Of a stretch of DNA of 64,000 nt, positions 1 to 14,114 are shown piece by piece (the first letter of the stretch is position 1; each line of letters begins with the position of its first letter). Source of the DNA: Dendrophyllia cribrosa (lineage: Eukaryota > Cnidaria > Anthozoa > Scleractinia > Dendrophylliidae); contig JAJLRJ010000005.1 in NCBI GenBank assembly GCA_024195265.1, positions 40,406,280 through 40,470,279 of the forward strand, given 5' to 3'. The notes under the pieces were generated by a model. That model ran no database searches and was not told where the DNA came from. It worked only from the letters and a program-made list of their open reading frames with translations. The translations under genes and the position numbers were made by a program.

Positions 1-44
1 TGGTTTGAAGATTTTGACCCAGTAATACACACGCTTTCATTTAA

Positions 45-1492
45 GTAATGCCCCACATAAGAACTATAGTAAACTTCATTGTTCTGCGGCATTGGCTCTT
101 TCCCACATAGAATATCTTTGATTTCAAGAATGAGGAGGAGCTGATGGTTCATAATTATATTTCATTATAAAAATAAAGAAAATCCATCTGCATCAAATAA
201 ATTTTAGGAAATGTTCGTGCTTAACCAATCAGAATAGCAGAAGACAATAGCTAATAGTTTTGCTTCTTTGATGAAGTTCCCCAAATACAATTTCTTTTAA
301 AACTTGCACGTTGTGCGATTGGGTCTCCAATTACTTGAAACCTTAAAAAAATTAGACAAAATGTACCTTGAACCTTAACTTTTTAGCCGTTTTTGAGTCT
401 AGGCCAATGAGATCACTAATTGTAACAATGAAAAAAGTTGACATTCCATCGTGCATTGCCGTTCAGCGCTATCCTTCTTATGCGGATCATTACTTAATAT
501 ATTGCATCACATTTATTGTCTTTAGTTCGCATTTTGGCTATTTTAGTTAAGAGAGAAATACATCAGCGAAAATTTTGCAGCTGTTTTTCAATAAAACGCA
601 TAGGTCATTTTCTCGGTTGCTAAGGTAACAAGACAATTTCTCAGTGAACAATTTACGCCATGTTGCTTTTAATTGTATATATCGCTTTTAGCAAGGATTT
701 ATGTCACAACACCATTATGTAGTAACTAAAAAGTGTAGACTGTTTGTGAGTTTGCAGTTACGATTTAGGGTAACCCGGCCATGAATGAGAATTGTAGGTT
801 TAATTTTTTCTAGCTGTTTCCGATAAGGATTTTAAGTGAAAATTAAGTTGTCTGTTTATTTCCGAGTTCTAATTTTTATTTTCGTGTTTAATAGTTTTGT
901 CTGCTTACCAGTATTCTAAATGAAAATCAAATGTCAGTTGTACACGTTTTTTTTAAACTTTAATTTCAAAAGTTTAAGTTAAGGTAGCTCCGTTGTTATT
1001 CATTTTTTTCTGCTTACTAGGATAACTTTCAATTGAAGAAATAGTTGTTGTGATAATAAGCCTCTCCACATCTGAGCTCAGGCGAAGCTGACAAGCAGTT
1101 TTGTTTATGAATACGAAATGAGCACGTGTGAAATTTATTCTAAGAATTCGCACCTTGATCTGGGTTCAAGGTGCATTAAGTCTACTTTTTTTAAGGTTTC
1201 AAATATTTCGAGACCCAATCGCACAACATGCAATTTTTCAAAGATATTGTATTTGGGAACTTCATCAAAGAAGCAAAATTAGTAGCTATTGTCTTCGGCT
1301 ATTCTGATTGGTTAAGCACGAACATTTCCTGAAATATATTTGACGCAAATGGATTTTCTGTATTTTTATAATGAAATATAATTATAAACCATCAGCCCCT
1401 CCTCTATTCTTGAAATCACAGATATTCCATGTGGGAAAGAGCCAATGCCGCAGAACAATGAAGTTTACTATAGTTCTTATGTGGGGCATTAC
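45..1492. mobile_element. 1.45-kb long-inverted-repeat element bounded by TTAA
   Basis: Arms of about 330 bases (roughly 45-380 and 1150-1492) are inverted copies, starting GTAATGCCCCACATAAGAAC. TTAA lies at 41-44 and 1493-1496. No transposase frame is seen inside, so it is non-autonomous; TTAA targets are typical of piggyBac-like transposition. Confidence 0.75.
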
Positions 1493-1886
1493 TTAAACGA
1501 TTTCTCCGGCAGTAATCATAGGCTATTCTGTCCGTTCCACACAAACATAAGAATTTACATGTTCAAACACAGTTTTAGCTAAACGTGAAGGCGATGGCAC
1601 CTGTTTTCTCTTTTAATTGTGTCTTTTAGTGTTATAACTGTTCTGATTTCAAGTTCCGTTAGATTTTTATCATTTTATAATTGACCAGTTTTTAGTTTAT
1701 TCGTTTACAGTAAGGTGCTAGCCTCGACGGTTGCAAAAACATTTGTTTTATCGAAAAAGCAGGCCAGTTTTTAATTAGTACTCACTGGAAATCGTGGTTT
1801 ATTGGGCAATTTTCACTGGTGTTTCTGAGGAAATAAACATTTAAGATTATTTTATCCGTCTGTCTGAACCCTCGGACGTACAAGTA

Positions 1887-1905
1887 GGGGGGGGGGGGGG
1901 GGGGG
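1887..1905. repeat. Poly-G tract (19 bp)
   Basis: An uninterrupted G run, soon followed by a C run at 1911-1919. Confidence 0.95.
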
Positions 1906-2008
1906 TTTGGACCCCCCCCTTATGGTTTTTCTCCGATTTTTTTCAAGAACATTAGTAGCTGTTCCTTTTTCCTTTAGATACATTTTGGTAAAGTTTGGCG
2001 ACCATCAG

Positions 2009-2035
2009 TTATTATTATTATTATTATTATTATTT
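2009..2035 (+). repeat. ATT microsatellite
   Basis: About eight consecutive tta/att units. Confidence 0.9.
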
Positions 2036-2463
2036 TCTCTTGGTTATTATGGTAACGAGATATGAAGTCATTAGTAGCATGAGGTCAAGCCATTTTTGAA
2101 TAAAAATGCGTGTTTTTCACCTTTTTTCTGTAAAAAAAAAACGTATAAAACGCTACCAAAAGCAGAACAAAACAGAACAATTAGTTTGGGAATAACCTGC
2201 AGGATTACAAGGATGTAAGTGGATTACAGTTCATATATTCTTATTTAATTTCGTGACAGGCCCAGAAATCAACATTACCAATCCGGTGGAACTTGGCGTT
2301 TTTTTTCAGCCGTTTATTTGTCTCTTTAGGAATAACTTCAGTCTTTGTTTTTCACGTCGAGTTTTTCTTCTTGTTTCAAGGCAATATAGCAATCTTTTAG
2401 TTTAAGTTTATGGGCGATTCTGTCCGTTTGTCAGTTGTTCGTTTAAGTAAAGAATCGACTTAA

Positions 2464-3005
2464 AGTGTATATGACAGTGATTTTTTTATTTGCTTGATCG
2501 AATCTACATGATGTTCTGATAAGAAAATGGAAAAAAAAAATCGATATTGATTTTTCTTCTCTGCGTTGTAGCCGTCTAAAAACGTGAAATTTCACTTCCG
2601 GTGTGTTACAAAACCGCCCAAGAAGAAAGACTGGAAATAGTCCGCTGTGACGTTAATACAGGAAAGCCGGTGTCGAGGTTTCTCAGTTCCTCGCATGTTT
2701 TGATGCGCCCTGAGGAAGAAGCGTGGTTCTATTGAGGTGTGTTGTCTATGGTTGTAGCAACACGCACCAAAAAACGGAGGAACTGAGAAATCGCGACACT
2801 GGCATTCTTGTATTGACGTCACAGTGGACTATTTCCAGTCTTTCTTCTTGTGCGGTTTTATAACACACCGGAAGTGAAATTTCACGTTTTTAGACGGCCA
2901 AAACGCGGAGAAGGAAAATCGATATCGAAATATTTTTTCCATTTTCTTATCAGAACATCATGTAGATTCGATCAAGGAAATAAAAAAATCACTGTCACAT
3001 ACACC
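2464..3005. mobile_element. Palindromic MITE bounded by TTAA
   Basis: TTAA at 2460-2463 and 3006-3009 bounds two arms of about 250 bases that fold back on each other; the ends read AGTGTATATGACAGTG and its near-complement. No coding capacity. The terminal AGTG-type sequence resembles the 38522 element, suggesting one family. Confidence 0.8.
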
Positions 3006-3009
3006 TTAA

Positions 3010-6000
3010 AAGTAAATCAAAGGACATTTTGTAAGCTTTATTTAGGCCTATTTACCCAAAGTGTTTTCAGGTTTTAAAAGTTTCAACAATTAACATAAAC
3101 GGCCATGTTGTATGTTTTTTCTTTCTTTTTAGTTTTCAGTTGTACAATAGTATGATTTCACATAACGAAAAATTTGATGCTAATTTAAGCGAGAATATGC
3201 AAATTGCCAAAAGTCGGACATACCTGACTAATCCATGTTATCGTGGACTTTATCCTAAAACCTATCACAGTCATAGAGACGAGCGAAACTTATGTGAAAT
3301 TTCGTTGTTTTTGTCCCTGAAATTGCACCTTACAGAACGTTTCTGCAGTTATGTGGCACAAAGTTATGGCTGATATCACAGATTCACAAGATGTTGACGT
3401 GTTGCAAATTCTCGTACTACAGAAAGTTTAAGAGATATTGTCTTTCTATTGAATTACACTGTTCAGGTCAATTCAGTTAAGGCTAGGTCGAGAGACTTCA
3501 ACAAATTGCTTAATGATAAAACCCATACAGAGACCCAAACCGGTCCCAAAGCGGTCCCAAACGGATGGAGTAGGATTTTTAAGTCACTGAGACACGTTTG
3601 CAAGGACGTTAAGCAAAAAAAGTTAAGCTAAATTCATCATAGAATAGCAGTAACAAAGAAAGAATTGTTTTAATTGAGTAGCTTTTTCAAAATAATTATT
3701 TGCATTTTTTCTACTAAATATGAGTTTTGAGTAAGGGTTTTTCAATGAAAGAAATCCCTTTCTTATTGCGAAAAAACGTCTAAACTCAGTGAAACCATAA
3801 CGTCAATTTTCAGTTAGGTTTTGAGATTAAGAAAAGAGTTCTCAATGAAAATTAAAGCCGCTATTTTTTCTGTTTTAAAATTTACCTTTTTGGCAATATA
3901 GGTGATTTAGTTGCCAGTTATAATTTATTTTATTTTATTTTATTTTTCTCTTCCATTTTGTTTTTCTTAATTTCAATAAAGCTTTTAAGGTTACGAAACG
4001 CCATTTTCTCTGTTCACCGATTTTGCTTTTAGCTTTTAGCTTTTGCTTTTGCTTTTGCTTTTGCCTTTGCCTTTGCTTTTGCTTTTGCTTTTAGCCGGAT
4101 TATTGGAAATTGTAGCCCATTTAGTCAGTTTCGTTTTTTGCTTGTTATTATCAACTTTCAACATGTTATCAATCAGGCTTAAAGCTTTTGAATACAGTTA
4201 AAATAAATAATCCATCTTTCCGTGCCTCCTTATAGGTGGCTCCATATAGTTTTTTGGCGCGCGAGGCATGGGTACGAAAATGGCGCGAGCGCGCGTTTAT
4301 TTATTTATTTATTTTGATGACATCACGAAAATAAAGCGGTTTTTACGGTAACTAAAACGTTTATTGCGCGCATTCCATACGGTGAATTGTTATAAGAATT
4401 TACAAATTGGTAGGATATTCTTTGATCTCGATCACACAAAAAAGACAACAATTTCTGTACATACACAAACCCAAGCCCAATAAACGTAAAGAAGGCAAAG
4501 AACGCAAAGTGAGTGAATTGCCGAAAATTATGTACCTTTTTTTGGCTTTGTTAGATTAGCCTACTGAATGTTTCTTCTGTTTCATCAAAAATCGTCAAAA
4601 ATCGTCAATATTTACCGTGTAAAAACGGAGAAAATCCGTTGAGAGGTTTGCTAGCCTTGAACAACAAGCCCAACAACTCAATCAGTGGTTGCCATGTTAG
4701 ACTTCTCTGAAAACGAAAAAGCCTAAGCTACGTACATGTGTATATTATGCCTAATATCGCGAACCAAAACTCTCGCAATATGATCGTGTATATTTTTTTT
4801 GGAAGACTGGCCAATAACTATATGGCGCTACCTTAAAAAGTGTAAGAGAGCAGGAAAAAATGGCGAGAACTTAAACCACGAACTATTAAACATCCTGCTA
4901 AAACCGTTATCGTTGTAAAATATTTTGGACAGGAAAACGTGTTTTTCTAGGTAATTGCTTCCACGTTTTGCTACATTGTTTTTGCCTTGATTTTGCCAAC
5001 AACAACAACAAGTTATTTGTACTTTATATTCATTTAGCAAGGGGTTAAGGCTACCAACCGATTGATTATTAAAAATTGTATACATGTAGCTCATTTTTTC
5101 TTTGTCGTATCAACATTCAACAAGAATTGTAGTGAATCAGTTCGTAGTGAATCAGTTCGTAGTGAAAATAAATGATGATACCAGTTAATCAATCATTAAG
5201 GCCATTTTTCATATTCGCGAGTTTGTTCATATTATATTTTCGTTTGATTAAAGAGATTTTGCTTGTCAGTCTGCAGTGTAAAATTAGCATTTTTTCTGTT
5301 TTCTTTATACTTTGATTCTGCCTGTTGAATTGTCAAGCTTTCAGTGAGATGTTTCAGGCTACGAATAGATTAGTTTAGTTCAGTTCAGTTCAGTTCAGTT
5401 CATTTTGTCAGTTTCTTAACAAGGATTTTAAATGAATTTGAAGAATAATCATAATGAACTGTGAGCAATTTTTTTCTCTATCTGTTATCAACAGGCCAAT
5501 CCTTGTTTACAACTATTGCCTCATTTATGTGCCCTTCATTCTCTAATCAAGCCACCAAAAAATCAACTCTGAATATTGAAAGGGCAGAGCACAGTAAGCT
5601 TTGTTGGAAAATAAAGGCCCGATATGCTAGATAGTCTTCGTGCAATGCTGTTTTAAGAACTCAAAGTTCACAAAGAATGTATGGCTCACTAGCGCTTTTG
5701 CCAGCTCAGTGATATTTCCTTAAACATTACATCAAAATACCAAAAACTTGCATAGATTACTAAGCTAAATTTAACAAGCTCTTTCAATGTTAGCACGGTA
5801 CCTTCTCTGCATAGACTACGAACCTAACTTCAACAAGCTTTTCAACGTTTGAAATCAATTTATATTTAGCACGGTGTTTTCTCTGCGTAGTGAAACAAAA
5901 TGTAAACAATGACGTCAGCAAAGATTCGCCTATAAAAGTTTAATGTACAAGCCTGAATATTGCTAGAACTTACGCCGAGTATAATCAACTTCATTCATAA

Positions 6001-6560
6001 GTTTTTAAGGTTGCGAACTGGCTCTAAAGTTTTGTTTCGAGTTTTCACTGGTCGTAAACATTTAACTAGATTTCTCAGTGTAAATACTAGGCCGTTGGTT
6101 AAGGGCTTTACAGTTTAAACAACTCCCCGTTATTGTGGTTTGCAGATAAATATTCTATATTTTGCGTTCAAGCACATTTGTTATATCTGTGTTGCACTAT
6201 ATCAATACTTAAAGAGAATTTACACGGTACAAGTTTGTTTACAACAGATTTTCATATACTTTTTATAAAGCAATGTGCCAAAATCGTTGGTATTTCTGAT
6301 CGATTTACGATTGTTTAAAATTAATGTTCCCAAATCCACGTTGTTTGTAGCAGTCAAAACTGAGCAAGTTGTGCCGTGAAAACGTGTGTCATGGACAAGA
6401 TTTTCAAGAACAGAAACATAGTAAACTCAATTTATACCTCAGAAAACAACTAGACCTCTTTGCTTTTGGAAAAAAATCTGATTATTTAATTACGAATTGT
6501 TTATTAAAAAGCTTTTTTTACTCAGCTTGTTCAAATCTTTTGCATGTACAATATTTTTTG
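3010..6560. other. No supportable gene; AT-rich DNA with simple repeats
   Basis: Contains TTTTA repeats (about 3925-3950), a GCTTTT/GCCTTT hexamer tract (about 4021-4094) and a TTCAG pentamer run (about 5375-5400). Open frames are short and lack coding character or splice context. Confidence 0.6.
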
Positions 6561-6567
6561 CCGTGGT

Positions 6568-7065
6568 AAACGCTGTTCAAATTTCTACAATTTTCCCGCC
6601 AAAAGACTTAGAAAAATACGGGGCGCTCAAAATACGCATGCGCCGTTTTTTTTTTTTAAAAAAAATCTTATCATGCTTACTAGCTAACGTCTGTTTAAAA
6701 ATCTACAATTTTCCCGCCAAAAGACTTACAAAAATACGGGGCGCCCAAAATACGCATGCGCCGTTTTTTTTTTTTAATATTTTTTAATGTTGTATTTAAT
6801 AAATAATTACAAGTCAACAATAAAGAGTTAGTTTAGTTTTATTGTATTCTCTCTCATTTCTATTTTACAAGTGAACAATAAAAGCTCAAAGACTTGTTCA
6901 ATTCTTGTATTCTTTATTGTCTCTTATTTTACAATGCTTTTTCTATTTAATATCTTAATTAATTAAGTAAAAATCATTTAACTAATTAAAGGTGTGACAA
7001 AATTTTTCTTCAAAAATATACTAAGTCTTTTGGCGGGAAAATTTAAAAAAATTTGCACAGCGTTT
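6568..7065. mobile_element. Inverted-repeat element with internal duplication
   Basis: Ends AAACGCTGTTCAAATTTCTA and, inverted, ...AATTTGCACAGCGTTT, with TTTTCCCGCCAAAAGACTTA next to each. The left terminal unit is repeated at about 6690-6780, sharing ATACGCATGCGCCG. Confidence 0.55.
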
Positions 7066-7680
7066 CCCCTGGCAACAATTTTGACAAAAAATTAAGAAGG
7101 TACCCTTTGAAAATTTTTAAATCCGCCAAAAACTATACAATGTCATGCAAAAAATCTCAAAATTTAACGCTGGTTTTCACAAGCGACATAAGTATCAGAG
7201 CACGAATAAGAAAAAGGAACAAACTCGTTCTTCTTATGTTGTCCTCAATACGAATTAATGCGACATAAACATAAGGAAACTGCCAATGTTTATGCCGTGT
7301 CAATTCCTTCGAAGACAATATAAGAACAACAAGTGTGTTCATTCTTCATATGTTTGTACTAATAACTCTATCGCCAGTGAAAACCAGCCTTAAATCTTCA
7401 AAATTCGTGCACGAAACACTGTATACATGGAGGATATTACAAGAAACATGGCAAGCTCGTGAAAATTGATTATATACTTGATAAAACGGTTTGGACAACG
7501 AAAATTAAAGCTTAAGTTCCGTCGTTGTTTATCTCATAAGTAATGTTTGCTTCTCATTTCATTCCATACGTACTAGACATTTTTAGATTTTTCATAGCTT
7601 GCCATGTTGCTCTTAATAACAAGACCTTTAACTGTTGGCCAGTTTTCTTTGTAGCACAGAAGGTACGAAGACTAAACACC

Positions 7681-8190
7681 AAAAATTACTTTTTGCTAAC
7701 TTTGGAGCAAGTGAAATAATTTAGAACATTCAATAAACAATTGCTTGGCTCCATTTTCTTCCTAGAAATCTTGTTGTGCACGAGCCTAATTTATCAAAAT
7801 CTTTTTTAAAAAATTACTTTTTGCCGAGTTGGAGCAAGTTAAATAATTTAGAACATTCAATAAACAATTGCTTGGCTCCATTTTCTTCCTAGAAATCTTG
7901 TTGTGCACGAGCCCAATTTATCAAAATCTTTTTAAAAAAAATACTTTTTGCTAACTTGTTTGGAGCAAGTGAAATAATTTAGAACATTCAACAAACAATT
8001 GCTTGGCTCCATTTTCTTCATAGAAATCTTGTTGTGCACGAGCCCAATTTATCAAAATCTTTTTTAAAAAATACTTTTTGCTAACTTGTTTGGAGCAAGT
8101 GAAATAATTTAGAACATTCAACAAACAATTGCTTGGCTCTATTTTCTTTATAGATTATTAATTTGTGCACAAGACCAATTTATCAAAATT
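7681..8190. repeat. Tandem repeat, about four copies of a 120-130 bp unit
   Basis: Each unit has actttttgctaacttg, agaacattcaataaacaatt and aatcttgttgtgcacgag. Later copies share small variants, as expected of stepwise expansion. Confidence 0.9.
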
Positions 8191-8949
8191 AAACTAAAAT
8201 GTTTCATTTTGTGCTACATCGAATGCCAACAGAAAAACGTCTTTTCCTCCACTTAAAAACTAACTTTAAGAGAGCCCATTTATAATACCCAATGTCTGGT
8301 TTACGTTTTACCCTAAACACGTTTCTTTTTGTCAACTGAAATGTATTATAGAAACAAACATTAAGGGGTTATACAGACCAAAATAATAATAAACAGAACC
8401 AAAGTAGACAAAATTCGTCTTTTTATTATCGATTCTGTATCTCTTGTCCAAATTGTGGTAAGTGAATGTTTAATAAAATATTCGGCAGCATCAAAACAAC
8501 AGAAAATTGTCCTACAGACTTAAAAAGCAATTTACAATCTCAAAGGGCCAAGTTATTTTTTCTTGGAAATTTTGCAACTGAATTAATATTTTGCTCAGTA
8601 TTTTAGTGTGTCGAACTTGTTCAAACAAACAATTCACAAATTGAGATCAAAGGAAAAGATGTGCCAGTAGTTTTCAGAGTCAGTTTCCATTTCATTAAGC
8701 AAAACATCTTGCTAAAATGGTTTCTAAAACGACTTTGTAGGATAAACGATATTTAAACAGCCGAAACAGCTTTGGAGAATTTTAATTGAGTAACCAAGTG
8801 AAAAAAACGTTAACTTAACCCGACTGTTAATGATTTGGTTTGATGTGTTTATACAGTTGACTTCGAAACGTTATCTGTTGTTCTTCCTCAAAGGATAGCT
8901 TTTGGTTTGTATTTTCCTTTGGTCTGTATAACAGCTCTACTTTGTAGTT

Positions 8950-10730
8950 CTGAAAAGATCGCAGTGTTCACTGAGTTTGAAAATTGTAAGCTGTCATTAG
9001 TCAGTTTTGCTATGATGTCAGTTGTGTTTGTTCCAAGTTAGTAGTCCGTACTGTAGCTAATGCATTTGAGAGAGTTCCAGTCAATTTCGTGATTAGTGTG
9101 TAAATGGTGTTCAGCCAGTTGCAACATGATTTTTTTATACTGTTCCTTGTCTGTTAGTAGTTTGTAAATTGTAAGCTGTCATTAGTCAGTTTTGCCATGG
9201 TGATCAGTGTCAGTGGTGTTTGTTCCAATTAGTAGTCCGTACTGTAGCTAATGAATTTGACAGAGTCCTAGTCAATTCTGTGATAAGTGTGTAAATGGTG
9301 TTCAGCCAGGTGCAGCATTTCATCTTGTATACCGTTCCTTGTCTGTCTCTAGGTTTGTCTTGGTTAGTAGTTTGTAAATTGTAAATTGTAAACTGTCATT
9401 AGTCAGTTTTGCCATGGTGATTAGCGTGTAAATGGTGTTCATCCAGTTGCAGCATTTCATCTTGTATACCGTTCCTTGTCTGTCTCTAGGTTCGTCTTTG
9501 TCTTTTACATTTGTTAGTAGTTTGTAAATTGAAAGCTGTCATTAGTCAGTTTTGCCATGGTGATTAGCGTGTAAATGGTGTTCATCCAGTTGCAGCATTT
9601 CGTGTTGTATACCGTTCCGTGTCTGTCTCTAGGTTTGTCTTTGTCTTTAACATTTGTTAGTAGCTGGTAAATTGTAAGCTGTCATTAGTCAGTTTTGCCA
9701 TGGTGATCAGTGTCAGTGGTGTTTGTTCCAAGTTAGTAGTCCGTACTGTAGCTAATGCATTTGACAGAGTAAAATGTTGATGTTGTTGTTGTTGTTGTTG
9801 TTGTTGTTAGTCCTAGTCAATTCTGGGATTAGTGTGTAAATGGTGTTCAGCCAGTTGCAGTATTTCATCTTGTATACCTTTCCTTGTCTGTCTTTAGGTT
9901 TGTCTTTGTCTTTAACATTTGTTAGTAGTTTGTAAATTGTAAGCTGTCATTAGTCAGTTTTGCCATGGTGATTAGCGTGTAAATAGTGTTCATCCAGTTG
10001 CAGCATTTCATCTTGTATACCGTTCCTTGTCTGTCTCTAGGTTCGTCTTTGTCTTTTACATTTGTTAGTAGTTTGTAAATTGTAAGCTGTCATTAGTCAG
10101 TTTTGCCATGGTGATCAGTGTCAATGGTGTTTGTTCCAAGTTAGTAGTCCGTACTGTAGCTAATGCATTTGAAAGAGTCCCAGTCAATACTGTGATTTTT
10201 TTGTAAATGGTGTTCAGCCAGTTGCAGCATTTCATCTTGTATACCGTTCCGTGTCTGTCTCTAGGTTTGTCTTTGTCTTTTACATTTGTTAGTAGTTTGT
10301 AAATTGTAAGTTGCCATGGTGATCAGTGTCAGTGGTGTTTGTTCCACGTTAGTAGTCCGTACTGTAGCTAATGAATTTGACAGCGTCCCCGTCAATTCTG
10401 TGATTAGTGTGTAAATGGTGTTCATCCAGTTGCAGCATTTCATCTTGTATACCGTTCCTTGTCTGTCTCTAGGTTTGTCTTTGTCTTTTACACTTGTTAG
10501 TAGTTTGTAAATTGTAAGCTGTCATTAGTCAGTTTTGCCATGGTAATCAGTGCCAGTGGTGTTTGTTTCAAATTAGTAGTCCGTACTGTAGCTAATGCAT
10601 TTGACAGAGTCCCAGTCAATTCTGTGATTAGTGTGTAAATGGTGTTCAGCCAGTTGCAGTATTTCATTTTGTTTACCGTTCCTTGTCTGTCTCTAGGTTT
10701 GTCTTTAATATTTGTTAGTAGTTGTCGTCA
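8950..10730. repeat. Satellite-like tandem array, unit about 215 bp with deletion variants
   Basis: Recurring blocks in fixed order: aattgtaagctgtcattagt, cagttttgccatggtgat, tagtagtccgtactgtagct, taaatggtgttcagccagtt, cttgtataccgttccttgtc. Some copies lack the central block, so spacing is about 145 or 215. A (GTT)n run interrupts one copy near 9780-9807. Confidence 0.9.
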
Positions 10731-10739
10731 AGCAGGCCA

Positions 10740-11364
10740 GGTCAGCTTCAGGCAAAAAGGGATCATTAGGGAACTACTTTTCTGTTTTTAATCCGATGGA
10801 GCTCAAACTTTGCAACATAACAGACATTGTAAGTCCAAACAATGGTATATTTTTGGTTTCTTGATTTTAACGGTTTTTGGCGGGAAAATGGCGTCATACA
10901 ACTAGCAACAAAATTTTACATGATTTTCACCTTATGACTAAACTGATTCATGCTTTTGAAATAACATGTTGAGACAAATTAAAATGTGACAAAGTTATTG
11001 AAAAAGCTTAATTGGTTTAAAATATATAAAGATATGAATTTTGAAATTCCCGCCATTTTGTTACTATTTTTAGAAATTTGGCAAATTTCAACATGCAATT
11101 ATATATTTCAGTCAACAATCATATTGAAATTCGTGTCAACATATTCTTTCAAAATCATACATTAGTTTTGCCACATGGTAAAAGTTTTAAAATTTTGCTG
11201 TTAGTTGTATGACGTCATTTTCCCGCCAAACCCCATTAAAATCGAAAAACAAAACATACGATTGTTTGGACTTGCAATGTTTGTTATGTTGCAAAGTTTG
11301 AGCTCCATCGGATTAAAAACACAGAAGTGGTTCCCTAATGATCCCTTTTTGCGTGCGGCTGACC
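10740..11364. mobile_element. Palindromic MITE, arms about 185 bp
   Basis: The left arm (gtcagcttcaggcaaaaagg, gatcattagggaac, atggcgtcatacaact) is repeated inverted at 11205-11364 at roughly 85-90% similarity. It lies directly after the satellite array. Confidence 0.7.
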
Positions 11365-12260
11365 CACCGTGAGGAAGTACTTTATAATTCACATGACTCT
11401 GAAGATTGACTTCCGTTCAAGTCAGTTGTCGAAACGTTAGTCTATGTAAACAACAATTCTTTTCAGAACTACACCAATCCCGGGACGATCACACTCGACA
11501 TTGATACTCGTGGGTTTAATTAATCGAAAACACCAGACATCGGGGCTTTATAAAGTAAGCTTCCAAAATATACGTACAATCGACAAGAGAACACAGGCAC
11601 TCAATCTCAGGAAAAAGAAAGAAAGCAACTTGTAAAGGCCTTTGTTCTCTTGTCAATCAATTGATGTTGGGAAAGTGTGAATAATTGTAAGGAGTACTGA
11701 CAGGACAACTTCGTTTCAAAGTATAAAATTATCTGAAGAGACAATTTGATAAACTAATTTGGTGTGAACTGACAAAGAAGTTTTCGAAAAATTGTCAGTG
11801 CCACGCTAATATAAAACAATTTTTAAAAGGAAAGTGATTTTATAACAGCCAATGTGACCATGGAAACAAACATTTGACGTGTTCAAATTAGGAGTTTGCA
11901 GTTGATAAACTGTCAGTGCCACCTTAAAAATACAAACACCCACCACATCAACTGAAGTTATAACTGTAACGTTTATACCTAAACGCTGAGCGATCGACCA
12001 AACAAAAATCGTATTTCCTATTTAAACGAAGTTTTGCAAGCAATTTTTTTACATTTTGGTATTTGTTTGGCATAAAGAAATGTTCACCGAAACAAGAAAA
12101 CAAGCCGAAAACTGAATCGTCAACATATCAACCGTATAAATCAAACGATCGCTCAACGTCCAAATGATGGCTGAGATTAGAATTGTCAGAAGTTATTTAA
12201 CTAAGACCTATACTGATTTGACGGTTTAGACAATTACCAGCCAGTACGCGATTCGGCATA
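11365..12260. other. No supportable gene
   Basis: I see no ORF, splice-bounded exon, RNA gene or clear repeat here. Confidence 0.5.
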
Positions 12261-12269
12261 ATTAATAAT

Positions 12270-12990
12270 CTTCAATATCCTCCTGGTATTCCATTCGCTC
12301 TTCCTGTGAATCAAAACATTCCATACTAACACAAACTAAAGTATTTGCCTATGTTCAGCCACCATTTGTACAAAAAATAAATGAACTAAACAAAGTTCTT
12401 ATCTTTGATGAGATTCCTCCTAATTTGTCAATTCCATTTTGTCCCCTTGAATTGTTTCTTCATCCCGTCATTTTCCTGACGTTGATACTCTGTCAAGTTC
12501 CTGAAAATATAAATGAACGATTGATAAGATAAAATGTTCAAGGTTTGTTATTTTACAGACGACTAAGTTTATATTTTAGGTGCACTAGACGTGGTTTTTT
12601 ATCAACAGGAATTTCAAAAGATTTTTTCAACATTTGTTTCAAGACCTTAGCTCCTTAAGTTGAACTATAAAATATTCTATTGAAAGTATATGCAGCTTGA
12701 ACAAAACTAACCAGCTAGAGACCTTTATGAAAGACAAATGCAATACCAAAGCACAGAGACGTCGTAAGACGAAGAGAAGCTCAACTCACGTGTTTACTTT
12801 ATCGAGCAAAATTTTATACTCTTTTACTGAACGAAGTAACGAAGCGACTCTTACCTTCGGTTGGAGTTGTGGAGCGACTTTTTCCTTGGCGGTACATCTT
12901 CCCGGAGTCCTCCAATGCAAGTTGCCTCTAGTGCGCCAAAAGTTTTACAACTTGCGAGACATCTTTACACGAACACGTCCTGCTTGATTT
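12270..12990 (-). other. Possible small multi-exon gene (frame ambiguous)
   Basis: On the minus strand, ATGTACCGCCAAGG (about 12897) opens MYRQGKSRSTTPTE before a strong donor gtaagag. Two pyrimidine-rich acceptors follow: tttatattttcag near 12500 and ttttgattcacag near 12318. The second opens EERMEYQEDIEDY and stop in one frame. The phases do not give a single convincing product: the ATG frame into the last acceptor ends after a few residues, and other frames lack a start. It may be a real short gene, a UTR exon set or chance. Confidence 0.25.
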
Positions 12991-12999
12991 GAGGCGAGG

Positions 13000-14100
13000 G
13001 CTGCGATATTTTCATGAATATTGATTAGAAACTTGGACCAATCGCCAGGCGACAAATAAGTCAAAGATTTTGGAGTAAGCAACGTTGGCACGCTTTTCAG
13101 TGATGGAAGCACAAAGAAATAAAAGCACGTGATAACAAAGTTTGCACATTTTTCTTAAATAAGGAGGTACCATGCAATACAAAAGCAGACATATGAATTT
13201 TTTATGCTGTGAGAGAAGAACATCATCTTTTTGCATTTTGGAAGCAATGCACCTTTTCTCAAATAAACTTAGGGCGTTTTATTTTTGGTAATCTGGGAGG
13301 GGAGATTTTTAATTATTTACCGTCGGGCATACGAGAAACGGGGTGAATACCACCCCCTCCAGTTTTTAATTTGGGATGCAACTTCAGTTTTCGTATGACA
13401 CGTAATGTGGCCATAATAACCAATCTTTTATAGGCATGCCGTCTGAAATGCTGAGTTATATTTGCTATTAAATTCATTTATTGTGGTAATTTCTTTGATA
13501 TCTGCACTTTTCCGCTCTATTGATTTAAAAATTAATTTTGGATCAATAAAAATGTTTTTCTGGAAATCAAAATACAGCATAGCGGATTTCATGTCGAGTA
13601 TACAAATAAATGGCGTCATATAACGTCATCATCGACGCATGCGAATTTATCCTGTAAAGTATACAATGGGCTACCTATTTAAAAAGATGAAACGAGGTTA
13701 AGACATCGTGACACAGAAACAACTCATAAGGGGTCAAAAGATGGAGTTTAAGAGGACATAGGCACTCGCTACTGTCAGGCCCGGAAAGAGAGAGATAGCA
13801 CCTTAGGTGTTTTTTATTTCTTTCAGGTGAATTTTTCCCTGCCCTTCGATTCCCTCCATAGATAATGACCGGTTACTTATGTGGTTACTTATGTTGTTAC
13901 TTAATGTCAGTTTGGAAAATTATTTAAATATTTTCTGAACTGAATAATTAAAAAAAGAAAAAAGAGTTGTCGGTCCGAAAACTGAATCTCATTAGTGACT
14001 GTCTTGGAAATCAAACATGTTACCGATTTACGCGACCGATAAAAGAAAAAATGTGTATTTTTTAGCTCTAGAAGCGAGCTCAACGAAACATAAATGGACT
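13000..14100. other. No supportable gene
   Basis: Only short open frames without coding character; nothing recognisable. Confidence 0.5.
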
Positions 14101-14114
14101 GACATGTATATATA

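Noticed and set aside
8950..10730. Possible repeat-protein gene across the satellite
   Set aside because: No frame stays open over more than one unit, and units differ by indels that are not multiples of three.
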